In this document: piece by piece, positions 47,214 to 55,150 of the stretch
How the letters are laid out: each line of letters begins with the position of its first letter
How positions within the stretch are numbered: the stretch's first letter is position 1
Assembly: GCA_963169915.1 (NCBI GenBank)
Contig: CAUJEM010000059.1
Span: 1 to 56,754 of the forward strand
DNA: 56,754 bases
Direction of reading: 5' to 3'
From: Myxococcota bacterium
GTDB lineage: Bacteria > Myxococcota_A > Polyangia > Polyangiales > Polyangiaceae
The notes under the pieces: generated by a model
The model's input: the letters and a program-made list of their open reading frames with translations, nothing else
Databases searched by the model: none
What the model was told of the DNA's origin: nothing
Program-made: the position numbers and the translations under genes

Positions 47214-47837
47214 TTACTCCGCCGGGTCTTCGCGGCACAAGATGAAGTAGCTCTCGATGGAGCGATCGGCCTTGTACGCGAGGCCAATGCTGACGTGCTC
47301 GCTGACCTTGCGCATGTAGTCCTTCATGCCCGCGTACACCAAGAAGCCGAGCTTGGCCTTGTTGGGGAGGATCTTGGGCCAAGCGGCGACCTTGCTGGTG
47401 GGCTCCAGCGTGTAGTCGATGACGTAGTCACTGGGGGCCACGCGGTCCGTCTCACGGTCCACCGGGTGCGCCACGTAATAGCCGGGGCCGGTGAACGTGA
47501 GCAGTGAGTGCTGATTGTAGCCGAAGAGCTTGGTCGAGCCCTCCTCCGGGAGGCAGAAGCGCTTCTGGAAGAAGTTGTGGAGGGGGAGGGTGTTCTTGCC
47601 GTGGTGGATGACCTCCTTCAGCGGCGGCGTCCCGGCCGGCACGAAGTGGCTGGCGTCGAGCGGCTCGTTGTCCGCGCAGAGCTCCCAGAGTCGCTTCTGA
47701 TCTTTTGGCTCGATGCTCATGCACGTAAAGAGGCGGGACGCGTGGTCCATCCGGTCCAGCGCCTCTGGCAGCCGGGCCTTGGCGTGATCGTCCATGTGAC
47801 CGAGGAGAAGGGTGGTAAAGTTCACGCGCGCGAGCAT
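47214..47837 (-). CDS. Protein of unknown function, soluble
   Basis: A 207-residue protein without signal peptide or membrane helix, with a strand/helix mix that looks like a compact enzyme or binding fold: MDHASRLFTCMSIEPKDQKRLWELCADN, FVPAGTPPLKEVIHHGKNTLPLHNFFQKRFCLPEEG, GYYVAHPVDRETDRVAPSDYVIDYTLEPTSKVA. Composition is less Ala/Arg-biased than the surroundings, a sign of real constrained coding. I do not recognise a family. ATG 47837 is given; GTG 47825 or ATG 47795 are possible. It precedes the TerB-like gene by 13 bases. Confidence 0.72.
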   Translation of the reverse strand: MLARVNFTTLLLGHMDDHAKARLPEALDRMDHASRLFTCMSIEPKDQKRLWELCADNEPLDASHFVPAGTPPLKEVIHHGKNTLPLHNFFQKRFCLPEEGSTKLFGYNQHSLLTFTGPGYYVAHPVDRETDRVAPSDYVIDYTLEPTSKVAAWPKILPNKAKLGFLVYAGMKDYMRKVSEHVSIGLAYKADRSIESYFILCREDPAE

Positions 47838-47922
47838 AGCGCAACGCAGCAATCGTGAAAGCCGCGCGCCGCCGCTCGCTCACTCAGCCCCCTCGCCCGC
47901 CCCCTCGTCGACCACTCTCGCC

Positions 47923-49023
47923 ATGGCCTCCACTCGCGCTGCTCGCCCTGCTTCCTTCGACGCCGTCCTGGCGACCGCTCGGGAGGCGCTCGACACGCAG
48001 CGCCAGCGGCGGCACCACGCCGTTCAAGCGCTGCGTCAGGCGGTGGAGGAGTACGCGCGGGTCTCCGAGCAGGCGCTCGCCGCCGAGGTGGCGCGCCGCC
48101 TCGACCTCGGTGCCCCTCGGGCTCCTTCGGCCAGCGCCGCTGCCGAGCGCCTGCTCGCGCTCGTCCGGGCGCTCCCGGAGCTCGGGGCGTCGCCGACCGC
48201 CGTCGGCGTCGAGTCCGCGCCCGCCTCGGGCGACGCCGAAGGCGCCGCGCCGCGCGAGGGCCGAGAGCCGCCGGTGAGCGTGGCCGCGGCCGCGCTGCTC
48301 GAGGAGCTGCGGCGCGCGGAGCTCGGCGCCCTGCCGCTCCCGCTGTTCAAGGCGCGGCTGCGCGAGCTGGGGCTACGCGCGCAGCTCCTCCGCGTCGACG
48401 ACGAGCGCGCCGACGAGGCCGCGGGGCGCGTCCTCGAGCGCCTGAGAGCGGAGGCGGCGCGGCGCGGGCTACGGCAGCTCGCGGGGCTGACGGGCCGCCG
48501 TGGGACGGGAGACCTACGGGCAGAGCTCGAGCTGGCTCGCGCCGAGCGGGAGCGGCTCGAGCGCGGCGCGCGCGGGCTGACGCAGCGGCTCGACGTGCGC
48601 CCGCCCGCAACGCCGAAGCCGGCCCGTCGTGCCAAGCCGGCGCCGAGCGTGGTGGCGGTCACGGCGCCGCCGCCGCCCTTGGCGCGCCTGCGCGAGGCCG
48701 CGCGCGCCGGCGCCGTCGTCATCGTGGGGGGGGAGCCGGAGCGCGACAAGCTCGAGTGGCTGGAGCAGCGCTGTGGGTTCGTCCCGGAGTGGGTGGCGCC
48801 CGCGGGTCACACGCGCGGGGTGCAGGCGCTCGAGGGGCGCATCCTCGACGGCCACGTCGCGGCGCTCGTGCTGCTCGAAGAGCGCATCGCGCACCAGCAC
48901 TCCACGCCCATCGTCGCCGCCGCACGGCAGACGGGCACGCCGCTCGCCCACGGCCACGCTGGCGGCCAGGGTGGCCTCGAGCAGGCCCTGACGGCGCTCG
49001 AGCGGGCCCTGGGCGGCCGTTAG
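47923..49023 (+). CDS. DUF2325-domain protein with helical N-terminus
   Basis: A 366-residue protein. About 250 residues of Ala/Arg/Glu/Leu-rich helix (probable coiled coil around residues 10-55 and 185-235) are followed, after an Ala/Pro/Lys linker, by a Rossmann-like DUF2325 domain: VVIVGGEPERDKLEWLEQRCGFVPEWVAPAGHTRGVQALEGRILDGHVAALVLLEERIAHQHS. DUF2325 proteins are of unknown function; some occur in fusion or vicinity with DNA-related genes. ATG 47923 is chosen because sequence before it is not protein-like. It is divergent from the unknown 207-residue gene with 85 bases between starts. Confidence 0.75.
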   Translation: MASTRAARPASFDAVLATAREALDTQRQRRHHAVQALRQAVEEYARVSEQALAAEVARRLDLGAPRAPSASAAAERLLALVRALPELGASPTAVGVESAPASGDAEGAAPREGREPPVSVAAAALLEELRRAELGALPLPLFKARLRELGLRAQLLRVDDERADEAAGRVLERLRAEAARRGLRQLAGLTGRRGTGDLRAELELARAERERLERGARGLTQRLDVRPPATPKPARRAKPAPSVVAVTAPPPPLARLREAARAGAVVIVGGEPERDKLEWLEQRCGFVPEWVAPAGHTRGVQALEGRILDGHVAALVLLEERIAHQHSTPIVAAARQTGTPLAHGHAGGQGGLEQALTALERALGGR

Positions 49024-49054
49024 CGGCGCCCGCCCCAGGAGGGCGGCTCCTGGG

Positions 49055-49813
49055 TCACGGCGTGGTGTCCACCTTCCGCCCCGCGACCGGGATCTTGGGC
49101 AGCAGCACGAACTGCTTGAAGCTGACCTTCTCCAGCGCGGCCGCGGACGCGGCCAAGTCATAGAGCAGACCCCACTCGATGCCCTCCGCGCCGGAGAAGT
49201 AGAGCCGGGTGGAGTCCGGGCAGGCCTTGGCGAAGCGCTCCAGCGTGCCCGCCGTGCTGCTCAGATCGGGGCCAGCGAAGCCCTTGGTGTTCTTGGTGGC
49301 GGTGCCGCCCGCGATCTTCCACACGGCCGTGCCGCGATCGGCGAGCACCATCGTGGTCACGGTGCACGCGGCCGGCTCTCGGACGCTGCCGGCGGGCTCG
49401 AGCGGTAGCTCTTTCGGGAACTCGGGGCGAGAGTCCGTCTTGATGAGGAAGCCCGTGGCGCCGGCGGCCGTCAGCTCCGCGAGCAGGCTCTGGAGCCAAG
49501 GCAGGGGCGCTTTACGGTCGACCTCGATGCTGGCGGTCTGCTCAGCGAACGCCTTGGGGTGCTCGGCGAGCGCCTTCTTGAGGCGCTCGGGGCTGTCGCG
49601 CTTGTCCATCAGCACGACCTCGAAGCCTACCTTCACCTCGTTCGGCGTGACCGCGAGCTGCGGCGGGCCCTTCGGCGCCGGAGGAGGAGGCGGCGGCTCT
49701 CCCGCCGTGGTGGACGCCGGCGCGGCAGGGCTGGGCTTGGGCGCCTGCTCACAGCCGCCGAGCGCGAGGGACACCACCAAGATCGAGAGCCCATGGAGAC
49801 TGACCGAGCGCAT
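49055..49813 (-). CDS. Lipoprotein with ExbD-like repeat region
   Basis: A 252-residue predicted lipoprotein (lipobox ALGGC, Cys21) with an Ala/Pro spacer up to about residue 52. The rest shows two strand-helix blocks, EVVLMDKRDSPERLKKALAEHPKAFAEQTASIEVDRKAPLPWLQSLLAELTAAGATGFLIKTD and TTMVLADRGTAVWKIAGG, similar in pattern to the periplasmic domain of ExbD/TolR (conserved small-molecule-like DKRAPYxxV motif: here EVDRKAPLPWLQSLL). That similarity is suggestive only; the protein has no transmembrane helix other than its signal. Function unknown. ATG 49813 is given because it starts the signal peptide. Confidence 0.65.
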   Translation of the reverse strand: MRSVSLHGLSILVVSLALGGCEQAPKPSPAAPASTTAGEPPPPPPAPKGPPQLAVTPNEVKVGFEVVLMDKRDSPERLKKALAEHPKAFAEQTASIEVDRKAPLPWLQSLLAELTAAGATGFLIKTDSRPEFPKELPLEPAGSVREPAACTVTTMVLADRGTAVWKIAGGTATKNTKGFAGPDLSSTAGTLERFAKACPDSTRLYFSGAEGIEWGLLYDLAASAAALEKVSFKQFVLLPKIPVAGRKVDTTP

Positions 49814-49885
49814 GACACAGCGACTATTCTCCAACTCCCCGCGCCGGTAAAGCGGTCGGGAGCGGCCGCGCGGGCCGGCGCGGGC

Positions 49886-50236
49886 TCAGAGGGCGCTGAT
49901 GACCAGGATCGTCAGCGCGCCGCCCCGCGCCTCGAACTCGAAGCGGACGCGCTGGCCTGCGCTGAGCCCGCGGAGCTGCTCCGGTGAGCGCACCCCGAAG
50001 CGCATGGTCATGGCGCGCATGAAGCCAGGGATGTCGTCGTGGGTGATGAGCAGGGAGCGCCGGTCCTCCGCGATGCTCTTGATGGAGCCGGTGGCGACGT
50101 AGCGCTTCGCCGGGGCGTCGTCGGCGGCGCTCGCGGCCGTCGCAGGGTGGACGAGCCCGAGGCCCCCGAGGAGCGTGGCCGCGCCCAGCGCGCCGCTGAG
50201 CAGGAGGGAACGTCGAGCGCCGAGCCGGTGGGACAT
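49886..50236 (-). CDS. CusF-like periplasmic copper-binding protein
   Basis: A 116-residue exported protein. The signal peptide covers residues 1-34 (LLLSGALGAATLLGGLGLVHPATA). The mature part is an OB-fold of the CusF family: VATGSIKSIAEDRRSLLITHDDIPGFMRAMTMRFGV, containing the His and two Met that bind Cu(I), in H-DDIPGFM-RAM-TM. The CusF Trp next to the metal is Phe or absent here. CusF-type proteins hand copper to efflux pumps or act as small copper buffers; no CusABC genes are seen nearby. It is divergent from ggt, 111 bases apart. Confidence 0.85.
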   Translation of the reverse strand: MSHRLGARRSLLLSGALGAATLLGGLGLVHPATAASAADDAPAKRYVATGSIKSIAEDRRSLLITHDDIPGFMRAMTMRFGVRSPEQLRGLSAGQRVRFEFEARGGALTILVISAL

Positions 50237-50347
50237 GTCCCCTGCTATTAGTCGTGGGCGGCCCGGGCGCCAGCCCGAGGGCGCCCCTGCGACAACTTGC
50301 CCCAGCCGACCTCGTCAGGCGTGGGGAGGGCGGCTAGCCTCGAGCGC

Positions 50348-52168
50348 ATGGCTCAGCAGCGCAGCGCTCGCGTGGGGTATTGGCTCGCCGTCCTTGCGCT
50401 GGGCTGCGGCGGGCCGGCGCCTCGGAGCGGGGGCGCGCCCCCGCCGCCTCCGTCGGCGGCCCCGGTCGCTCCCGCGCTGCCCGCGCCAGTCCCCAGCGCT
50501 GCCGCGGTGGTGCAGCCCTCGCCGCAGCTCCCCGCCGAGCCCCCGCGCGTGGCCGTCGGGCGTCACGGCGCGGTGGCCAGCCAGGAGGCCAACGCCACGG
50601 ACGTGGCGCTCGGCGTCTTGCAGCAGGGGGGCAACGCGGTGGACGCGGCCATCGCGCTCGGGCTCGCCCTCGCGGTCACCCACCCGAGCGCGGGCAACCT
50701 CGGCGGCGGAGGGTTCATGGTGATCCGCCGGGCGGACGGAGCGGCCTACGCGCTCGACTACCGCGAGACCGCGCCGAGCGCCGCCTCGCGGGACATGTAC
50801 CTCGACGCCCAAGGCAACCTCAGCGACGCGCGGCTCAACGGCCCCAAGGCCGCCGGCATCCCCGGCACGGTCGCCGGCTTCGCCGCGGCGCACGCCAAGC
50901 TGGGCAAGCTGCCCTGGCGCGCGCTCGTGGAGCCGGCGCTGCGGCTGGCTCGTGACGGCTTCACGCTCACGGCGGAGGACGCCAGCACCCTGGGGCGCGG
51001 CGCGGCCAAGATGCGCGAGCTGGGCTATGCTGCCTCCGCGCGGATCTACTCGAGGAAGGACGGCGCGCCGCTGCAGGCGGGAGACCGCTGGGTCCAGCCC
51101 GAGCTCGCCAAGACCCTCGGGCTGATCGCCACCGAGCCCACGGCGTTCTACCGCGGCCCGCTCGCCGCCACCCTGGCGCGCGAGGTCCGCCGCGCTGGTG
51201 GCCTCTGGACCCCAGCCGATCTGGCGCGGTACGAGGCGCGGTGGCGGGAGCCCGTGGTGTTCGACTACCGGGGTCACACCATCATCACGATGCCGCTGCC
51301 GTCGGCTGGGGGGGTCGTGCTCGAGCAGCTCCTGGTCGCCAGCGAGGTGCTGGGGCTCGAGCGCCGAGCGTGGCGCAGCGCCGACGAGATCCACCTGTTC
51401 GCGGAGGCGATGCGCCGCACCTACGCGGATCGCAACCAGCTCCTCGGCGATCCGGACTTCGTGAAGGTGCCGCCCGATCTGCTGGAGACGAGCTACATCC
51501 GCGACCGGATGCGCGGCATCGAGCTCGAGCGCGCCACCCCCTCCGCCGAGATCCAGGCGGGCGTGGCGCCCGCTCGCGAAGAGTCCACGCAGACGACGCA
51601 CTACTCCGTGGTGGACGCGGACGGCAACGCCGTCGCCAACACCTACACGCTCAACACGGGCTTCGGAGCGAAGTTCGTCGTGCCGGGCACGGGCGTCCTG
51701 CTCAACAATGAGATGGATGATTTCGCGGTGAAGCCGGGCGCCCCCAACGTCTTCGGGCTCGTGCAGGGCGAGCCCAACAAGATTGAGCCGGGCAAGCGCA
51801 TGCTCTCCAGCATGACCCCCACGGTGGTCGTGCGAGGGGGGCGGCTGCGCGCGGTCTTGGGCTCCCCTGGGGGGCCGACCATCTCCACCACCGTGGCGCA
51901 GCTCGTCCGCGGGCTGGTGGACTACGGTCAGCCGCTCAGCGTGGTGGTGCCAGCGCTGCGCGTGCACCATCAATGGCTCCCGGATCAGATCTGGACAGAG
52001 GAGCAGCTCTCGCCAGCGCTGAAGGCCGAGCTCGAGCGGCGCGGGCACGTCATCCGCCAGCGCCCGCACCTCGGCCACGCCAACGTCATCGAGGTGGACG
52101 CGGAGACGGGAGAGCGGCGCGCGGTGGCCGACACCACGCGCGGTGAGGGCAAGGCCGCGGCGTACTAG
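50348..52168 (+). CDS. ggt: Gamma-glutamyltranspeptidase lipoprotein
   Basis: A 606-residue gamma-glutamyltransferase of the Ntn-hydrolase family, which hydrolyses or transfers the gamma-glutamyl group of glutathione. It is a predicted lipoprotein (ALGCGG, Cys at about 20) with a Pro/Ala spacer. Large-subunit features: AVASQEANATDVALGVLQQGGNAVDAAIA and NLGGGGFMVI with DYRETAP. The autoprocessing nucleophile is the Thr in TQTTHYSVVDADGNAVANTYTLN, where cleavage yields the small subunit; LNNEMDDF and PGKRMLSSMTPT follow. ATG 50348 gives the signal peptide. Expected site: periplasm or outer surface. It is divergent from the copper-binding gene. Confidence 0.95.
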   Translation: MAQQRSARVGYWLAVLALGCGGPAPRSGGAPPPPPSAAPVAPALPAPVPSAAAVVQPSPQLPAEPPRVAVGRHGAVASQEANATDVALGVLQQGGNAVDAAIALGLALAVTHPSAGNLGGGGFMVIRRADGAAYALDYRETAPSAASRDMYLDAQGNLSDARLNGPKAAGIPGTVAGFAAAHAKLGKLPWRALVEPALRLARDGFTLTAEDASTLGRGAAKMRELGYAASARIYSRKDGAPLQAGDRWVQPELAKTLGLIATEPTAFYRGPLAATLAREVRRAGGLWTPADLARYEARWREPVVFDYRGHTIITMPLPSAGGVVLEQLLVASEVLGLERRAWRSADEIHLFAEAMRRTYADRNQLLGDPDFVKVPPDLLETSYIRDRMRGIELERATPSAEIQAGVAPAREESTQTTHYSVVDADGNAVANTYTLNTGFGAKFVVPGTGVLLNNEMDDFAVKPGAPNVFGLVQGEPNKIEPGKRMLSSMTPTVVVRGGRLRAVLGSPGGPTISTTVAQLVRGLVDYGQPLSVVVPALRVHHQWLPDQIWTEEQLSPALKAELERRGHVIRQRPHLGHANVIEVDAETGERRAVADTTRGEGKAAAY

Positions 52169-52298
52169 CGCCGTCCGCGGCCTTGGCGCCCAGGTGGCGG
52201 CATGCGGTGGAATCACTACATGCAACCACTGAATTACGGTGTTACTAGATGAGTCACTCAAGCTCTCCCCACTCGAGCGCTGAGTCACGCTTCCGTCA

Positions 52299-52345
52299 GC
52301 CCTCGGTGTTGGCGTTCGCTCTAGGCTCGTAGCTCCACCGAGGGC
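52299..52345. repeat. 10-bp inverted repeat, 27-base spacer
   Basis: GCCCTCGGTG is exactly complementary to CACCGAGGGC 27 bases later. It lies 130 bases after the ggt stop. It has no following T-run, so a factor-independent terminator is possible but not convincing; a protein-binding site or RNA structure is equally likely. Confidence 0.55.
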
Positions 52346-52355
52346 CGTGGAGGTG

Positions 52356-52371
52356 AGGCTAAGCCATTGCA
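52356..52371 (+). promoter_or_regulatory. Possible sigma-54 promoter
   Basis: AGGCTAAGCCATTGCA compares with the consensus TGGCACG-N4-TTGCW: the GG (-24) and GC (-12) dinucleotides are ten bases apart as required, and GGC and TTGCA match. The first half is otherwise weak (CTAAG for CACG). It would place transcription about 190 bases before the kinase gene. Confidence 0.35.
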
Positions 52372-52530
52372 TTATCAAAGTAGAAATGAGATGCTGAGCT
52401 GCTCCCATGTTGCTACGACATTGCTCGTCGTGTTGTGGCGCGGCCGCGCGTGGTCGACGGTCCCCAGGAGTTCGCTCTCAGAGTGGACGGGCAGGGCACC
52501 TCCCAGCCAGGGAGGGCGGCAGTGAGCATA

Positions 52531-52543
52531 GAATCCAGGATTC
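52531..52543. promoter_or_regulatory. Perfect GAATCC-A-GGATTC palindrome
   Basis: A 13-base perfect palindrome with a single central base, located 30 bases before the kinase start. It is the size of a dimeric-regulator operator and sits where binding would affect transcription or translation of the operon. The binding protein is unknown. Confidence 0.45.
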
Positions 52544-52573
52544 CGTGATTTCGCGCGCAGGGAGGGGACGCTC

Positions 52574-55150
52574 ATGAAGGGCCACACGCTGCTCATCGTG
52601 GACGATGACGCGAAGGCCCGTGAGGCGCTGCGCGGCGCGCTCGAGGCGGAGGGGGCGACGGTCATCGAGGCGCCGGGGGGTGACGCAGCGCTCCGTACCC
52701 TGGAGACCGTCAGCCCGGATCTCGCCATCGTGAGCCTGGTGCTGCGGGACTGCGCGGGGCTGGAGCTCGCGCGCAGGCTCAAGGAGGCGCTCCCGCGGCT
52801 CGTGGTGCTGGCGCTGGCCGGGTTCTTGGGGCGAAAGGACGAGGCGTACCTGCTCGCCGGCGGCGTCGACGACGTCTTCACGCGGCCCGTCCAACCCGCG
52901 CTGCTCACCATCGCGGTGAAGACCCACCTGGCCGCGCTCGACGAGGCGGTCGAGCGCTTCGGCCTCGGGCGCTCCATCGTGGTCGCGGCCGCGAATTCGG
53001 CGCGGCTGAGGTTCACCCGCCGCCAGCTCGAGCAGCTCGGGTTCGAGGTCTACACGGCGCGGGACGGTGAGGCGGCGTGGCGGCTGCTGCAGAGCAGCGC
53101 CGCGGAGGCGCTCGTCGCGGACACCTTCCTCCCGCGGCTGGACGGCTTCGAGCTCGCGGCCAGAGTGCGGGAGCAGGCGCAGGGCGGGCGGCTGCCCATC
53201 GTCCTGGTGACCTCCTCCACGAACGAAGCGGAGGAGCAGCGCGTGGCCGCGCGCCTGGGCGTCGACGCCACCATTTCCAACGGCTCCTCCCCGAAGGAGT
53301 TGGTGGTGGCCCTGCGGGCCGCGCTGTCCCGCCCGAGCGACCAGCCAGCGGCGTCGTCCGCGGCGCCGCGGACCCAGCAGGAGGTGATGGAGCAGCGGCT
53401 CCAGCGCCTCCACCAGCAGCTCGAGCACCAGACCGCGCGCAGCGCGGTGCTGTTCCAGCGCTACGCGCGGCTCTCGGCGGAGCGCACCGTGCTCGTCTCG
53501 GCCGCGAACATCCTGGCGCGCGGTGAGGCGCCGGAGGAGGCGCTCCAGGGCTTGCTGGTGGACTGCCTGGACGCCATTGGGCTCCTGCAGGGCGGCATCT
53601 ACACCGGCGCCCCTCGAGGCGGGCTCGCGCTGAAGGCGCAGGCGGGCTTCGACGCGGAGCGCACCGTCGCCCTGCCGCCCTGGGTGGCGGGCCTCGAGCA
53701 GCTCCAGGCCGTGGTCTGCTCCGAGAAGGTCAGTGTGGCTTCTCCCGTGTCCCAGCCCGAGGGGCTCACGCCCCCGGTCTGTTGCTGTCGGGTGACGGCC
53801 GACGCCTCCGTGCAGGTGCTGCCGCTGCAGCTCGCAGGGGAGCTGCTGGGTGCGCTGGTGCTCGTCACCACGCCGCGGGAGGAGGACGTCGACTGGCACT
53901 ACTTCGTGGAGATGCTGGGGACCCAGCTCAGCCTGGTGCTAGCGCGCTTTCGGGCCTTCTCCGCCAGTCAGCGCTCCGAGCAGCGCTGCCGCCAGCTGCT
54001 CGACAACGCCCACTACGCCATCTTCATCACGCAGGAGCAGGGGCTCATCCAGGAGGTCAACCCCGCCGCCCAGCGCCTCTTCCAGCGCTCGTGGGGGGAG
54101 CTCATCGGCCGTCCGCTCGCGGAGATCCTGCCGGACGTGGAGTCCCAGTGGGAGCGCCTGCAAGGCCTCCCCCCGGCGACGGAGCGAGGCTTCACGTCGG
54201 ACCTGCGGCGAGCGGACGGCTCCGTCGTCCGCCTGGAGACGTCCCTGTCGTTCACCCACGACGACCAAGGGCTCCTCTATTTCGTCATCGTGCAGGACGT
54301 CACCGCCCAGCGGGCCCTGGAGGAGGAGCTACGCCAGGCCCAGAAGATGGAGGCGGTGGGGCAGCTCGCCAGCGGCATCGCGCACGACTTCAACAACCTC
54401 CTGGCGGTCATCACCAGCTGCGCGGAGCTCCTCGCGGCGGAGCTCGCGCCAGAGGACGCGCGCCGCGAGGACGTGGCGGACATCCGCGAGGCCGCCGAGC
54501 GCGCGGCGAGCTTGACGCGGCAGCTGCTCACCTTCAGCCGCAAGGACGACCTCACGCCCACCCTGCTCGACGTGAACGCGGTGGTGCTCCGGGTCGAGGG
54601 CTTCTTGCGTCGGATGCTGGAGGCGAACGTCCAGCTCTCCACGACGCTCAGCAGCTCCCAGCAGCTCGTCCGAGCCAACGCCGGGCAGCTCGAGCAAGTG
54701 CTCATCAACCTGGTCATCAACAGCCAAGACGCCATGCCCCGAGGGGGCAGCATCAGCATCGAGACCTCCGAGGTGCTCATCGATGAAGCGCGTCAGCTCG
54801 CCAACCCCGGCTTGGAGCTGGGCGCCTACGTTCGGATCCGCGTCATGGACGACGGCGAGGGCATCAGCGCCGAGGCGAAGCAGCGGATCTTCGAGCCCTT
54901 CTTCACGACCAAGCCGGCCGGCAAGGGCACCGGGCTCGGCCTCTCCATGGTGTACGGGATCCTCCGTCAGTGGAAGGGCAGCATCAGCGTGGAGAGCGCG
55001 CCGGGCGCGGGCGCCGCCTTCGACCTGCTCATCCCCTCTGGGGCGCCCACGGGCGCGCGCGTCACGCTCAGCCAGCGCCCCTCCGCGCCCGCGGAGGCCG
55101 TCGCACCTCCCCGTTCGAACGTTCAGTCTGGAGTCGAAGACACACCATGA
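52574..55150 (+). CDS. Hybrid histidine kinase with two degenerate receiver domains
   Basis: An 858-residue soluble kinase: receiver-like domain 1 (about 5-120), receiver-like domain 2 (about 137-250), a coiled coil (265-305), a GAF-like region (305-460), PAS (470-585), HisKA with phospho-His in GIAHDFNNLLAVI, and HATPase (NLVINSQDAMPRGG, GKGTGLGLSMV). Receiver 1 keeps the acidic pocket (LLIVDDDAK) but has Ser at the phospho-Asp site (LAIVSLVLRDCAG) and Arg for Lys (VFTRPV). Receiver 2 has the Asp (ALVADTFLPRLDG) but no acidic pair (VVAAANSA) and no Lys. Neither should be a normal phospho-switch. Its stop overlaps the next gene as ATGA. GGGAGG precedes the ATG. Confidence 0.92.
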   Translation: MKGHTLLIVDDDAKAREALRGALEAEGATVIEAPGGDAALRTLETVSPDLAIVSLVLRDCAGLELARRLKEALPRLVVLALAGFLGRKDEAYLLAGGVDDVFTRPVQPALLTIAVKTHLAALDEAVERFGLGRSIVVAAANSARLRFTRRQLEQLGFEVYTARDGEAAWRLLQSSAAEALVADTFLPRLDGFELAARVREQAQGGRLPIVLVTSSTNEAEEQRVAARLGVDATISNGSSPKELVVALRAALSRPSDQPAASSAAPRTQQEVMEQRLQRLHQQLEHQTARSAVLFQRYARLSAERTVLVSAANILARGEAPEEALQGLLVDCLDAIGLLQGGIYTGAPRGGLALKAQAGFDAERTVALPPWVAGLEQLQAVVCSEKVSVASPVSQPEGLTPPVCCCRVTADASVQVLPLQLAGELLGALVLVTTPREEDVDWHYFVEMLGTQLSLVLARFRAFSASQRSEQRCRQLLDNAHYAIFITQEQGLIQEVNPAAQRLFQRSWGELIGRPLAEILPDVESQWERLQGLPPATERGFTSDLRRADGSVVRLETSLSFTHDDQGLLYFVIVQDVTAQRALEEELRQAQKMEAVGQLASGIAHDFNNLLAVITSCAELLAAELAPEDARREDVADIREAAERAASLTRQLLTFSRKDDLTPTLLDVNAVVLRVEGFLRRMLEANVQLSTTLSSSQQLVRANAGQLEQVLINLVINSQDAMPRGGSISIETSEVLIDEARQLANPGLELGAYVRIRVMDDGEGISAEAKQRIFEPFFTTKPAGKGTGLGLSMVYGILRQWKGSISVESAPGAGAAFDLLIPSGAPTGARVTLSQRPSAPAEAVAPPRSNVQSGVEDTP

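Larger units (their letters stand above)
52169..52573. promoter_or_regulatory. 405-bp intergenic region before the signalling operon
   Basis: This stretch is noticeably less GC-rich than its surroundings and holds no protein-like frame. It contains a perfect 10-bp inverted repeat, GCCCTCGGTG at 52299-52308 and CACCGAGGGC at 52336-52345, which could be the ggt terminator or an operator. A possible sigma-54 element, AGGCTAAGCCATTGCA, lies at 52356-52371, with GG and GC ten bases apart. A perfect palindrome GAATCCAGGATTC at 52531-52543 lies 30 bases before the kinase start. GGGAGGGG about seven bases before ATG 52574 is its ribosome site. Confidence 0.5.

Noticed and set aside
50315-52408. 697-codon leftward open frame opposite ggt
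   Set aside because: Gamma-glutamyltranspeptidase on the plus strand has all its motifs; this is a shadow.
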